From Mariprofundaceae bacterium (GTDB taxonomy: Bacteria; Pseudomonadota; Zetaproteobacteria; Mariprofundales; Mariprofundaceae): a stretch of DNA of 19,639 bases. The DNA is taken from contig JAUZQU010000030.1 in assembly GCA_030950835.1 (NCBI GenBank), positions 1 through 19,639 of the forward strand. The letters are read 5' to 3'. Shown here in pieces: positions 1 through 7,663 of the stretch; positions within the stretch are counted from its first letter, which is position 1, and each line of letters opens with the position of its first letter. Both the position numbers and the translations under genes were made by a program. The notes beneath the pieces are model-generated. The model was not told where the DNA came from, searched no databases, and saw only the letters and a program-made list of their open reading frames with translations.

Positions 1-189
1 AGCGTGCGCGATAGCTTAAAACTGAATCGGGCAGATGTGGGCTGGTACCAAGTGCGCAAAGCTTTACAGGCACGCAACCAAGGCAGTGATAAGCCGCCTG
101 TGTCGTTTACCGCCTTTGAACAAGCCTACGCCAACTTAACGGAAAAACTACGCCCACAAGTGTATGAGTTGGGCTTTTTAAAACGCTGA
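1..189 (+). CDS. 3' end of an unrecognised protein (partial)
   Basis: This open frame runs in from the left edge and ends at a TGA at 187-189, leaving 62 visible C-terminal residues. The fragment is basic and soluble, with the motif GWYQVRKALQARN and the ending LRPQVYELGFLKR. I do not recognise the family; a DNA-modifying enzyme tail is a weak impression only. It points toward the phage head operon and is convergent with it, stopping 19 bases from the end of the last minus-strand gene. It may be host DNA, a phage moron, or part of another module. The true start lies outside the window. Confidence 0.6.
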   Translation, partial: SVRDSLKLNRADVGWYQVRKALQARNQGSDKPPVSFTAFEQAYANLTEKLRPQVYELGFLKR

Positions 190-208
190 ATTAAGAGCGT
201 AGCCATGC

Positions 209-367
209 TTATTTTACTTTGTTAAATCTATTGACATTATCCGTGAGCAAGGCGCATAGTGCGGTTATAGATTCGTTGTAGGGGTTTCTAAGGTGTGGGA
301 AATCGGCGACCACATGGGTGCCTGCATTTATGCAGCTATTCCATCCAAGAGTGTCATGCTTAGACAT
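209..367 (-). CDS. small hypothetical protein downstream of MuF (52 aa)
   Basis: This is a 52-codon frame with an ATG at 367-365 and a TAA at 211-209, on the same strand as the MuF gene and starting 23 bases after its stop. It begins MSKHDTLGWN and contains FPHLRNPYNESITALCALL, which looks like ordinary protein rather than a shadow. The ribosome-binding site is weak. The family is not recognised. Its position directly after a MuF protein with an added C-terminal domain is where immunity genes are found in MuF polymorphic toxin loci, so an immunity role is possible. That is inference only. Confidence 0.45.
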   Translation of the reverse strand: MSKHDTLGWNSCINAGTHVVADFPHLRNPYNESITALCALLTDNVNRFNKVK

Positions 368-390
368 GTGAGCCGTCTTGGTAGATGCCT

Positions 391-1533
391 CTACAATGAA
401 CCTTCTATTATTTTATAAACATTATCATCTTTAAGCTTGTTTATATCAACCAAACCACCTGTTCTTATGCTGTTGATAATCGCTTGTTTTTCAAGATAAT
501 TAGGGCGAATGACTATCTTGCCAAGCCTATGTTCACCAGCTACATCAAATATATAAAGCAAGTCACCATCTCTTAAATCAAGCAGCACGGCTTTGGGTTC
601 ATGCAGTATTATTGCCAATGAAGCCAATGCGCCTTTAGACAAGGCTTGCCCGCGATTCTCTTTTTTAAGCCGCAACATATGTTCAATAGCACCCACGGTG
701 AGTGTTATTTTAGCCGTTGTTATACTTGCCTTCGCCTGTATCGAGGTGCTTAAATCACCCACATGGACACTGGCACGTTTTTTAACCCTGCGTGGCTTAG
801 CCAGCGCATCATCAACAAATTTATTTAAAACAATTTTGCTTTGTTCAATATTCACAGGCAAAGCATAACCTGTTACAGCTTTTTCAACAGCACCACCCAA
901 CCGCCCATCAACCACCGTCTTTTTATGCTTAGCTGACTTCTTCAAGCCCTCGCTTGGCTTCTTGCCAGCGTTGTAATCCCAGCCTGCATCGGGCTTGCCG
1001 TTGGCTTTATCACTGATGCCCAAAGCCTTGGCTTGTTTCTCGGATAAAGAGCGTACGCTGCACCTGCATCTATGCCCATTGAGCGGCATCCACTCATGCC
1101 AAATCTTATCATCTACCCTTGCAATAAAACCGTGCATCTTGCGGTGGCTTGGGCGTGTTCTGCCATCGTTTATTGCGCTGTATTGCAGGTATGGGCGGTT
1201 GTCTTTGTTCTGTTCGACTTGCTGCCAACGCCCTGCCATGTATGCGCTTTGGATGTTGTTGCGATAAATCAATTCTAACCTATGCGTAGGCAAACCTAAA
1301 CCCACATCACCAGCGAGAACCGACTTTTTAAAGGCTGCAAAAGTGCCGCCGTTTTTCAACACCTTATCCAGCTTATCAAACACGCTTTGGATTTGGTCAA
1401 CACCTGCCAAACCCGAAATCGTCCGTGCATTCGCCCTTGCTTGTGCCATGCGTTCACCATAAAACGTATCAGGTAATACCACACCTTGCGCCTTTGCCCA
1501 CGCGATTGCTTCAACAAATGGCAGTCCTTTCAT
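391..1533 (-). CDS. Mu gpF-like head morphogenesis (MuF) protein with extra C-terminal, possibly nuclease, domain
   Basis: This 380-aa protein belongs to the Mu gpF / SPP1 gp7 minor head protein family, which associates with the portal and the procapsid. The MuF domain lies at about residues 80-165. It shows the family pattern: NDGRTRPSHRKMHG (about 122-135), a tryptophan-rich stretch WHEWMPLNGHRCRCSV (about 145-160), and the C-x-C pair. A basic linker at about 180-255 leads to a separate domain at about 260-380, with AIEHMLRLKKENRG and DLLYIFDVAG. This resembles the small barnase/EndoU/RelE-like (PBECR) nuclease domains often fused to MuF; that call is tentative. It starts at an ATGA overlap with the portal gene. 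The portal-then-MuF order is that of Mu-like phages. Confidence 0.85.
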   Translation of the reverse strand: MKGLPFVEAIAWAKAQGVVLPDTFYGERMAQARANARTISGLAGVDQIQSVFDKLDKVLKNGGTFAAFKKSVLAGDVGLGLPTHRLELIYRNNIQSAYMAGRWQQVEQNKDNRPYLQYSAINDGRTRPSHRKMHGFIARVDDKIWHEWMPLNGHRCRCSVRSLSEKQAKALGISDKANGKPDAGWDYNAGKKPSEGLKKSAKHKKTVVDGRLGGAVEKAVTGYALPVNIEQSKIVLNKFVDDALAKPRRVKKRASVHVGDLSTSIQAKASITTAKITLTVGAIEHMLRLKKENRGQALSKGALASLAIILHEPKAVLLDLRDGDLLYIFDVAGEHRLGKIVIRPNYLEKQAIINSIRTGGLVDINKLKDDNVYKIIEGSL

Positions 1534-3032
1534 AGCTTGCCTTTATCGGCTTGGGCATAACCAAACACATCGGCAGTAAACAGGGCGCGTTCTGCCAATT
1601 CAGCAAAGTTTGCCACATCATAACCACCTGCCAAAGCAGCCAGCTTTTCCAACATATCATCGGCACTTTCTGCAGCCATGATCACATCTTTGATAGCGGC
1701 TTCATCAATGGGATTTCCCGCTTTCTTTATCGCATCATCACCCAAATCTTCAATGGCTTGCTGCGCCTTAGTGAAGCGTGGTTGTTTATCATCCGCTGCA
1801 AACTGCATCTTGCCCTTGCTTTTACTTTTGATGTTGTTTTTTTCATCCGCTTTAGCCGCGCCGCCGCCTTCAATATCGGCTTCAACTATTTCTTCAAGGT
1901 CGCTTTCCTCAAAATCATAAGCACGCAACAAATAGCCTTGGCTTAGATTAACAATCCCAGCATTAACCAAGGTCGCATCACGCTCTGCCCTTGCCTGATT
2001 AAGTGCGCGTTCATCTGCCAGCGTAAACACCACTTTAGCCATGCCGTTAAGCGTACACAGCGCGTCAATCATGCGTTGCACCGTGCTTTGCACCATCTTG
2101 CAATCCGATACCCGCCTATCATCACGAATACCATCATGCACTTTCGCCGCCGCAAAGCTGCCAGACTTGCCCACATCGCTGGTTAACGTCTGCCCAAGAA
2201 TCACCTTCTGAATACGCTTAGTCACAGCTTCTTCAAAATCAGGAAAATGCCGCGCCCCACCCGAAGTATCGGCAACATCCATGCTTGAGCCTTCTGGCAA
2301 AGCAATCACAGGCGCGTTCACACAGCGCATCAAAGCATTGCGCAACTCGTCCAGCTTGCCATGGGCTGCAATGCCTACCAAAGGCGGCGTGGCATAGCGT
2401 TTTAACCACCTATCCCAATGCTCCCAGCCCTGCATCCTAAAATACCACGCCCAATACAGCTTGGACAGCAGCGCCTCACCATACGGTTGACGATAAGAAG
2501 CACGGCGGCGTGTTAAAAAGAATTTGTATTCGGTATCAAGCTTTTCTTCCGAACCACGCACCAACAAATCACCATCCGCTTTGGGTGTGAACCACTCAAA
2601 CGGCTTAAACAGCATCTTATCCAGCACAATGCGCCTACCATCTTTGGCATAGATAGCCTCGCCAACACTGTAGCCATAAGGAGTTGCATCCCAAATTTGT
2701 CGAATAACATCATCCAGCATAGGCTCTAGGTTTTCTTTGATAAACGTCACATCACTATCTTTACCCTCAAAGTTGCGCGGTGTTGCCAACACAGCTTCAC
2801 GCCGCGTTTCAAGGCAAGCTGTAATCTCGTCATCGGTTTCCAGCTTACGCAAATCTTCGCGATAAATACCAGCAGCAAGCAACGTCTCATCCATATCAGG
2901 CATGGTAGACAAATACGACACAATGCCGTGTACATCCGCCTCATCATACAAACCGCCGCCTTTGATGGTTTCCTTGATTTCTGTTTTAGTCTGCTTTTTG
3001 CGCCCAAATTGAAAGATATTACTCATGTCCAT
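1530..3032 (-). CDS. Mu gp29-like portal protein (DUF935)
   Basis: This is the phage portal protein, which forms the dodecameric ring at the capsid vertex through which DNA is packaged by terminase. At 500 aa it has the usual length for DUF935. Family-like segments include ETRREAVLATPRNF (about 77-90), PYGEALLSKLYWAWYFR, WEHWDRWLKRYATPPLVG, and a C-terminal stretch with FTKAQQAIEDLGDDAI. The start at 3032 has an AGGAG seven bases upstream; a second in-frame ATG lies two codons later. The gene overlaps MuF by 4 bases. A toxin-antitoxin cassette on the other strand separates it from terminase, so late transcription must pass through that cassette antisense. Confidence 0.93.
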   Translation of the reverse strand: MDMSNIFQFGRKKQTKTEIKETIKGGGLYDEADVHGIVSYLSTMPDMDETLLAAGIYREDLRKLETDDEITACLETRREAVLATPRNFEGKDSDVTFIKENLEPMLDDVIRQIWDATPYGYSVGEAIYAKDGRRIVLDKMLFKPFEWFTPKADGDLLVRGSEEKLDTEYKFFLTRRRASYRQPYGEALLSKLYWAWYFRMQGWEHWDRWLKRYATPPLVGIAAHGKLDELRNALMRCVNAPVIALPEGSSMDVADTSGGARHFPDFEEAVTKRIQKVILGQTLTSDVGKSGSFAAAKVHDGIRDDRRVSDCKMVQSTVQRMIDALCTLNGMAKVVFTLADERALNQARAERDATLVNAGIVNLSQGYLLRAYDFEESDLEEIVEADIEGGGAAKADEKNNIKSKSKGKMQFAADDKQPRFTKAQQAIEDLGDDAIKKAGNPIDEAAIKDVIMAAESADDMLEKLAALAGGYDVANFAELAERALFTADVFGYAQADKGKL

Positions 3033-3117
3033 AGTTCAACTCCTGAAAACCTGCACTCTTATTGCATGACTTAAAGTCAAAAGCGGAAGCTTTACCTTTC
3101 GGTGTTCTGTTGTGGGT

Positions 3118-3146
3118 TTGCCTTTATGTAGCTTGTGCGCTACAAT
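3118..3146 (+). promoter_or_regulatory. promoter and operator-like inverted repeat of the toxin-antitoxin pair
   Basis: A -35-like TTGCCT (3118-3123) and a -10 TACAAT (3141-3146) are separated by 17 bases. An inverted repeat GTAGC-N6-GCTAC (3128-3143) overlaps the spacer and the -10. That is a typical place for autorepression by a toxin-antitoxin complex. The toxin ATG follows at 3154. Confidence 0.5.
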
Positions 3147-3153
3147 CAGCCAT

Positions 3154-3453
3154 ATGATAAACGAAGTAAAAAGCACGCCAATATTTACCAAGTGGGTTAA
3201 AAAACTCAAAGACCGCCAAGCTGCTGTAGCGATTGCCCATCGCATTGACCGTGTAACAGCTGGCAATCTTGGTGATGTGAAATCGGTGGGTGAAGGTGTC
3301 CATGAGCTGCGCATTCATATTGGTGCTGGTTATCGGGTGTACTTCTGCAATCAAGGTGAAGCGATTATTTTCCTGCTTTGTGGCGGTGATAAATCGAACC
3401 AACAAAAAGATATTGAAAAAGCCAAGTTATTGGCAAAAGAGGTGAAATCATGA
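3154..3453 (+). CDS. HigB/RelE-type toxin (Gp49-like)
   Basis: This 99-aa protein resembles the RelE/ParE-superfamily addiction killers of the phage Gp49/HigB-like group, which cleave mRNA on the ribosome. Family-like features are TPIFTKWVKKLKD near the N-terminus, the basic AVAIAHRIDRV, the GVHELRIHIGAGYRVYF strand region, and a C-terminal GGDKSNQQKDIEKAK. I chose the ATG at 3154 because it lies just after the promoter; the in-frame GTG at 3112 lies upstream of both promoter elements. The stop overlaps the antitoxin start as ATGA. The pair lies antisense inside the phage head operon. Confidence 0.88.
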   Translation: MINEVKSTPIFTKWVKKLKDRQAAVAIAHRIDRVTAGNLGDVKSVGEGVHELRIHIGAGYRVYFCNQGEAIIFLLCGGDKSNQQKDIEKAKLLAKEVKS

Positions 3454-3725
3454 AAACCGAAACCTACAACCCACTAGATATGCTCAATAGCCAAGAGGAG
3501 GTAAACGCATACCTTAACCTAGCCTTCCTTGATGACGACCCTAAAGTATTCCTCCTTGCCCTTGGTTATGTGGCAAAGAAACACGGCATGAGTAAGCTTG
3601 CCCAAGAATCAGGTTTAAATCGTGAAAGCCTTTACAAAACATTTTCGGCACAAGGAAACCCACGCTGGGAAACGTTGAGTAAAGTGCTGCATTGCCTCAA
3701 TATCAAGCTGCAAACTTACGCCTGA
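3450..3725 (+). CDS. HigA-type antitoxin (HTH addiction antidote)
   Basis: This 91-aa protein matches the putative addiction-module antidote family that follows Gp49-like toxins. It has a helix-turn-helix near the C-terminal half, with HGMSKLAQESGLNRESLYKT, followed by GNPRWETLSKVLHCLN, the hallmark end of this family. It should neutralise the toxin and repress the promoter upstream. It is coupled to the toxin gene by a 4-base overlap, and GAGGTG at 3439-3444 can serve as its ribosome-binding site. The gene ends 73 bases before the convergent terminase stop. Confidence 0.88.
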   Translation: MKTETYNPLDMLNSQEEVNAYLNLAFLDDDPKVFLLALGYVAKKHGMSKLAQESGLNRESLYKTFSAQGNPRWETLSKVLHCLNIKLQTYA

Positions 3726-3798
3726 CTACCGCTCTTACTTACCCATGCAGCATGTTCATTTTATACTTGTTTATTAAACACTTACAAAAACGAATGTT

Positions 3799-5211
3799 TC
3801 AACGCATCAAACCGCCATATATGCTTGGTTGCGGCACAAAACCTGCAACAGGCAACATATCGCCGCTTTTGTCTTTCATGTAGCGCAGGGCTTGGCTTAC
3901 GCTGTCTACTTGGTCGTCATGTTTGCCAAGTGGAAACATAAACAATTCAGCTTCCAATGCTTTGAGCCACGGCGCATCGTGTGGAAAGAACACGCGACCT
4001 GCTTCAAATAGTGAAGTGATGGCGTTCGCCCTGCTCTCTTTGTCACCATCTGGTTTGATGGCAATGATTGGGTGGCTTGTTTCGCCTTTGAGTTCTTGAA
4101 TAAGGCTTTGACCACTGGCTTTATCCTCAATCAATAGCGCGTCTGGCATCCATTCATCGGCTAACATCTTGGCTTTGGCTTTGAGTCTGGGGTATTCCAT
4201 GCGCTCTGTATGATTATGCAGCAAATAATAACCGTTCGCCGTTTCTGCCCATGTGGTGCAACATGACGGGTCGTTGATTTGGGCGGCTTTGTAAGCGGTG
4301 TCCCATGATTGCACGATGCGGATGGTGTCGCGCTTTGATGGTTGCTCGCTGTATCTGCTTAACCACGGCTTTTTAAACATGCCACCATCTTTGGGTGTAG
4401 GTGTTTGCATGTATTGCCCTGCGAACATGTAGGGGTCGGCGTTCATCATGCGGTTGAGCGTGGTTAAATCGTGTTTATGCGCCCAAAGTGCCTCGCCATC
4501 GGCATTGATAGCAGGTATGCAAAGATGTTCCCATTCTTCGCCAGTACCACCTGCAAGCAGCCATCCACTTAAATCATTCTCGTGCAATCGCTGCATGATG
4601 ACGATAATCGGCGTATCGCGGCTGTTTAAACGGCTCTCAATGGTGCTTTGATACCAATCAATCACATTCTGCAGCATCACATCCGATTTCGCTTGATTGG
4701 CTTTGTGCGCATCATCAATAATCAACGCCCCACCAAAGCCATGCCGCACCTTGCCAGCCCCGTAACCTGTTATCGTGCCGTCTGCGCCTGTAGCATACAC
4801 AATGCCGCCCTTGGTGGTTCTAAATTCATCCTTAGCCTTACTGTCATCTTTAAGCGCAACATCGGGAAACAGTGCGCCATATGCCTCGCCCATCATCAAG
4901 GCGCGTGTTTTGTAGGCATTGTTGGTGGCTAAGCGTTTGGAGTAGCTGGCATGGATAAACTCGCTATCAGGAAACAAACCCATAGACCACGCCATGAAGT
5001 TCACCACGGCGATTTCAGTTTTCGAATATCGTGGCGGAACATTGATAATCAATCGTTTGGTCTTGCCAACAACCACACGCTCCAAAGCATCACATATTGC
5101 CTTCTGATGCCAGTTGTCCAGCCATGTCTTGCCCTCCAACGCAAACATCGCCTTGCAGAACAAAAGGAAGTCACACTGGATAGCGCGTTGGTTGACCAAG
5201 CTAAGGTTCAC
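3799..5211 (-). CDS. terminase large subunit
   Basis: This is the ATPase/nuclease motor that packages phage DNA into the procapsid. At 470 aa it has the usual length. The ATPase motif NVPPRYSKTE is at about 57-66, the Walker B-like ALIIDDAHK at about 162-170, and the coupling-type VIMQRLHENDLSG at about 204-216. The RNase H-like nuclease domain shows acidic residues in SWDTAY (D304), LLIEDKASG (E362) and HDDQVDS (D432, D436). The start is GTG, overlapping the small-subunit stop as GTGA. The family is the common terminase group also found beside Mu-like portals. Confidence 0.95.
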   Translation of the reverse strand: MNLSLVNQRAIQCDFLLFCKAMFALEGKTWLDNWHQKAICDALERVVVGKTKRLIINVPPRYSKTEIAVVNFMAWSMGLFPDSEFIHASYSKRLATNNAYKTRALMMGEAYGALFPDVALKDDSKAKDEFRTTKGGIVYATGADGTITGYGAGKVRHGFGGALIIDDAHKANQAKSDVMLQNVIDWYQSTIESRLNSRDTPIIVIMQRLHENDLSGWLLAGGTGEEWEHLCIPAINADGEALWAHKHDLTTLNRMMNADPYMFAGQYMQTPTPKDGGMFKKPWLSRYSEQPSKRDTIRIVQSWDTAYKAAQINDPSCCTTWAETANGYYLLHNHTERMEYPRLKAKAKMLADEWMPDALLIEDKASGQSLIQELKGETSHPIIAIKPDGDKESRANAITSLFEAGRVFFPHDAPWLKALEAELFMFPLGKHDDQVDSVSQALRYMKDKSGDMLPVAGFVPQPSIYGGLMR

Positions 5212-5711
5212 GGTTGATGTTTAGCTAACAGTTGCTCAACAACATCATCCGCGCCATTGCTTACATTATTCTGAATATTAACCTGCGTTGTTGGCATTTT
5301 ACCAAGTGCGCCGTCTTTGTTGCGGTTGGTGATTTGACTATGCAAGTTGATATGTTGTAACTCTGCACCATTGCCCAAGCCTTTAAGATTTTCATTCGCT
5401 AGTGACTGGTTAAGCTTAAGACTGTCTGCATACATGCCCTCAAGTTCTAACCTGCTTTCTACTTCTTTATCAATCAAAATAGAACGTGTTCCATACTGCT
5501 GTTCTATTTTCTTATCAAGATTAGCCATCGCTATATTACCATTGACTTTATCGCTTATAACCTGTTCTATTTCTTCCTTGTTCCAACCTTCCTTCTTTGC
5601 CCTTGTGCTGATGTTACCCCTTCCTACCCCATGCTTGTCTGTAAGCTGTGAATAGCTTAAGCCGTGTATTTCATAATCATCGCGAATTGCCGCCCAGTTG
5701 TACTTAGCCAT
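5208..5711 (-). CDS. terminase small subunit-like protein
   Basis: This 167-aa protein probably recognises phage DNA for packaging. The N-terminus (about 1-45) carries a helix-turn-helix: IRDDYEIHGLSYSQLTDKHG followed by VGRGNISTRAKKEGWN. This is the arrangement of small terminases whose first domain binds DNA. The middle (about 65-110) is predicted helical and may oligomerise; the C-terminal region (VEQLLAKHQP) may contact the large subunit. It overlaps terL by 4 bases and the upstream gene by 8. The identification rests mainly on the HTH and the position, so it is less certain than terL. Confidence 0.78.
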   Translation of the reverse strand: MAKYNWAAIRDDYEIHGLSYSQLTDKHGVGRGNISTRAKKEGWNKEEIEQVISDKVNGNIAMANLDKKIEQQYGTRSILIDKEVESRLELEGMYADSLKLNQSLANENLKGLGNGAELQHINLHSQITNRNKDGALGKMPTTQVNIQNNVSNGADDVVEQLLAKHQP

Positions 5712-6234
5712 GCATAGCCTTCTTCATATGTTCTTTCATTGTATCAAGCATTTCATCTTTCCATGCTTTGGGTAGTCCGTTGCTAGGTAAGAATGGTCGT
5801 GCTGGTATGGTTGCGCCTTTGAACATCTTGCTGGTTATCTTGCGCCCGAATTGATGAGTTGCTGCGTAGTCACTGTCTGTGCCTATCTCTACGCTGTTTT
5901 TATATGCTTTGCGTGTAATGCTTCGTTTTAATGCCCCAGTGCTGCTTAACGGTTGAAATCCAGACTTTACCGAACCTCTTCCACGCTTAGACAACCTGCC
6001 ACTTTTTTTAAAGTTCGACTTGTTGTTTCTTAATCGCCCAAGCTTTGCTGCTTTAGATAACGGCTTCCATTTAACACCATATGGGCTTGTCGCCTTATCA
6101 AAACCACGTGAAACACGGCTAACCATACCATCACCAACATCCGCCATCATCTTGCGCTGATTGTTGACCAATGCACTCATGCCAGCAAATGCCTTGCGCA
6201 CGTCTGTATCGTTAATCGTGATAGATATACTCAT
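5704..6234 (-). CDS. virion morphogenesis protein (Mu gpG / P2 gpS-like)
   Basis: This 176-aa basic protein resembles the phage virion morphogenesis / tail completion family. It has an early helical region (VRKAFAGMSALVNNQRKMMA) and the typical SPYGVKWKPLS near residues 50-60. It also has a STGALKRSIT segment, an AATHQFGR strand at about 128-135, and ARPFLPSNG near the end. Members act in head or tail assembly. In Mu the homologue follows the MuF gene, whereas here it lies before terminase, so the order is rearranged. It overlaps both neighbours by a few bases. Confidence 0.82.
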   Translation of the reverse strand: MSISITINDTDVRKAFAGMSALVNNQRKMMADVGDGMVSRVSRGFDKATSPYGVKWKPLSKAAKLGRLRNNKSNFKKSGRLSKRGRGSVKSGFQPLSSTGALKRSITRKAYKNSVEIGTDSDYAATHQFGRKITSKMFKGATIPARPFLPSNGLPKAWKDEMLDTMKEHMKKAMHG

Positions 6235-6656
6235 AACATCACCGCCTGTTTGCGCATCGCATGCTGACGTGCCTTGTGTAAAATATTGCGCACGGTTCTT
6301 GCTGTGATTTTATAACGCCTTGCAATGTCTTTATGACGTATGCCGCGTTTACACATTTGCAATACCATGTCGTGTAATTCCTTGATGCGTTTGCCCTTGC
6401 AGTTTGGAATGCTGTACACTCCTCGTCCAAGCCGCATCACAATCACCTTGGTCTTTTCTTCACCAAAAAAATCAACCATGTCATTAACATCCTCATTGCG
6501 CTTATCAGCATCATCGTGCCAGCCAACAATATACACATCCACGCCACCAAGTTCATACGCATACTCATATGCCAAATCTTCGCCCACAATATCTATCATA
6601 TCCATAAACTCGCGTGGATATGTATAAGCAGGAATGTCCTCTGGTTTAAAAAGCAT
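6231..6656 (-). CDS. Mor/C-like transcriptional activator, candidate late regulator
   Basis: This 141-aa protein has an acidic N-terminal half and a C-terminal helix-turn-helix (about 103-130) with HKDIARRYKITARTVRNILH. It is preceded by RGVYSIPNCKGKRIKELHDM. That arrangement is like the Mor/C activators of Mu, which dimerise and turn on middle or late promoters. It is the first gene after RusA and directly precedes the packaging genes with a 4-base overlap. No Q-like antiterminator is visible, so it is the best candidate for late-gene control. I see no strong ribosome-binding site. A generic small HTH regulator is the alternative. Confidence 0.62.
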   Translation of the reverse strand: MLFKPEDIPAYTYPREFMDMIDIVGEDLAYEYAYELGGVDVYIVGWHDDADKRNEDVNDMVDFFGEEKTKVIVMRLGRGVYSIPNCKGKRIKELHDMVLQMCKRGIRHKDIARRYKITARTVRNILHKARQHAMRKQAVML

Positions 6657-6664
6657 AAGGAAAA

Positions 6665-6696
6665 CTTATCAGAACCTTATCTTTAGTCAATTTATC
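6665..6696. promoter_or_regulatory. repeated TTATC motifs before the Mor-like gene
   Basis: CTTATC occurs at 6665-6670 and 6676-6681, one helical turn apart, with a variant TTTATC at 6691-6696. They fill the short gap between RusA and the Mor-like gene. A protein-binding site is possible, but the motifs are short and the DNA is AT-rich. Confidence 0.25.
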
Positions 6697-7050
6697 TTAT
6701 ACAACACCAATTTCAACATCAACACGCCCACCTTTCACCACCTCATCACGCCTTATGCGCACATGGTCAAACTGGCTATCATCATCAATCATGCCGCTGT
6801 GCTCGATAGCATCAAAAAGCCCTTTGAATAAATTATCAAGGTCACGTCTACGTCTGTCAGGCATATAAGCTACAATATCAATGCTCAACCTTAACTCTTT
6901 AGCATATCGCCCACGGTACTTATGCAGCAACGCCACCACTTCATGCCGGTACGCCCTACCCTGCGCACTAATCAGCGTCCTGCCCTTCACATTGCGATAG
7001 TATCGATTCAAACTTGGCGGATAAGGCAACACAAAGCGGCATACACTCAT
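6697..7050 (-). CDS. rusA: RusA-like Holliday junction resolvase
   Basis: This 117-aa endonuclease is of the RusA family, which cuts Holliday junctions symmetrically as a homodimer during phage recombination. The start VLPYPPSLNRYYR is typical. The catalytic acidic cluster is in PDRRRRDLDN (D70, D72) with a further acidic run MIDDDSQFD at about 87-95. The length matches E. coli RusA (about 120 aa). It overlaps the upstream 61-aa gene by 4 bases and sits late in the early operon, where lambdoid phages keep nin-region genes. Confidence 0.93.
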   Translation of the reverse strand: MSVCRFVLPYPPSLNRYYRNVKGRTLISAQGRAYRHEVVALLHKYRGRYAKELRLSIDIVAYMPDRRRRDLDNLFKGLFDAIEHSGMIDDDSQFDHVRIRRDEVVKGGRVDVEIGVV

Positions 7051-7232
7051 TCAACCAACTCCAACATATCCAGTTTCACATTCGCTACCCAAAGCAGCCC
7101 ACGTTTATCGCGTGTAGCAATGCTACGCACCTTCTCATACTTGCCATCCACGAATCGCTTGTCGTTCACCCCTTCCACAACAAACACACGTTTATCACCC
7201 TTGATTCTTACTTTACAATCAATATCCATCAT
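7047..7232 (-). CDS. small hypothetical protein (61 aa)
   Basis: The family is not recognised. The sequence looks like a small beta-rich fold, with alternating hydrophobic strands in CKVRIKGDKRVFVVEG and GLLWVANVKLDMLEL. It has ATGA overlaps with both the DUF1367 gene upstream and rusA downstream, which supports it being translated. It may be an accessory to the nearby DNA-processing genes, but nothing in the sequence shows this. Confidence 0.75.
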   Translation of the reverse strand: MMDIDCKVRIKGDKRVFVVEGVNDKRFVDGKYEKVRSIATRDKRGLLWVANVKLDMLELVE

Positions 7233-7663
7233 CCATCAAACCCCATTACACCTTCAACATAGCCGCGCAACTTGCTTTCACTCATTCCCCCGCAAAAATG
7301 CAGCAAGGCAACATCAATCAGCTTGTCATACCACACATTAAAATCCTCTTGCGACATGCTTGAAAAAGCCAAAGACCTAGGCACATATATCATCACGCCC
7401 TTAGTCGTAATATGTTCCTCATAATGCCCTGTTTTTAACTTAATTTCAACCATTAAATCATTGATTTCATTGTATATATTTTGGTTTGCAAAGATAAAGT
7501 TAACCAACGCCCAAGCCTTCCGATGATGCCAGCCATTGCGTGGCTTACTCATCTTAGCCTTAATCACATCGCCAACCTTCCATGCAGCCGTCAATTCATA
7601 ATCCTGTTGCGAAGCAGCCACAAATTGCCCACCTTGAATTTTGGTCAAGAATATATCCGCCAT
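7229..7663 (-). CDS. DUF1367 family phage protein
   Basis: This 144-aa protein resembles DUF1367 proteins found in the nin-like region of lambdoid prophages. The match is at the N-terminus (MADIFLTKIQGGQFVAAS), in the KPRNGWHHRKAWALVNFIF segment at about 40-58, and in the C-terminal CGGMSESKLRGYVE. The biochemical role of the family is unknown to me; its position beside rusA suggests DNA metabolism. The ATG follows the upstream stop directly (TGAATG), with AGGTG in the upstream coding end as a ribosome-binding site. Confidence 0.82.
   Translation of the reverse strand: MADIFLTKIQGGQFVAASQQDYELTAAWKVGDVIKAKMSKPRNGWHHRKAWALVNFIFANQNIYNEINDLMVEIKLKTGHYEEHITTKGVMIYVPRSLAFSSMSQEDFNVWYDKLIDVALLHFCGGMSESKLRGYVEGVMGFDG

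Noticed and set aside
1..189. Integrase or other named gene for the left-edge fragment
   Set aside because: No catalytic tyrosine motif or other family signature is visible in the 62 residues.
3036..3314. Minus-strand 92-codon frame between terminase and portal
   Set aside because: It is antisense to the toxin gene, whose family match is good.
391..6656. Classification as a transposable Mu-like phage
   Set aside because: No transposase, MuB, Gam or Mu-type ends are visible, and control and replication genes are lambda-like.
6922..7341. + strand open frame of 139 codons rich in Ser, Thr and His
   Set aside because: It is a shadow of rusA, the 61-aa gene and DUF1367; no start signal.
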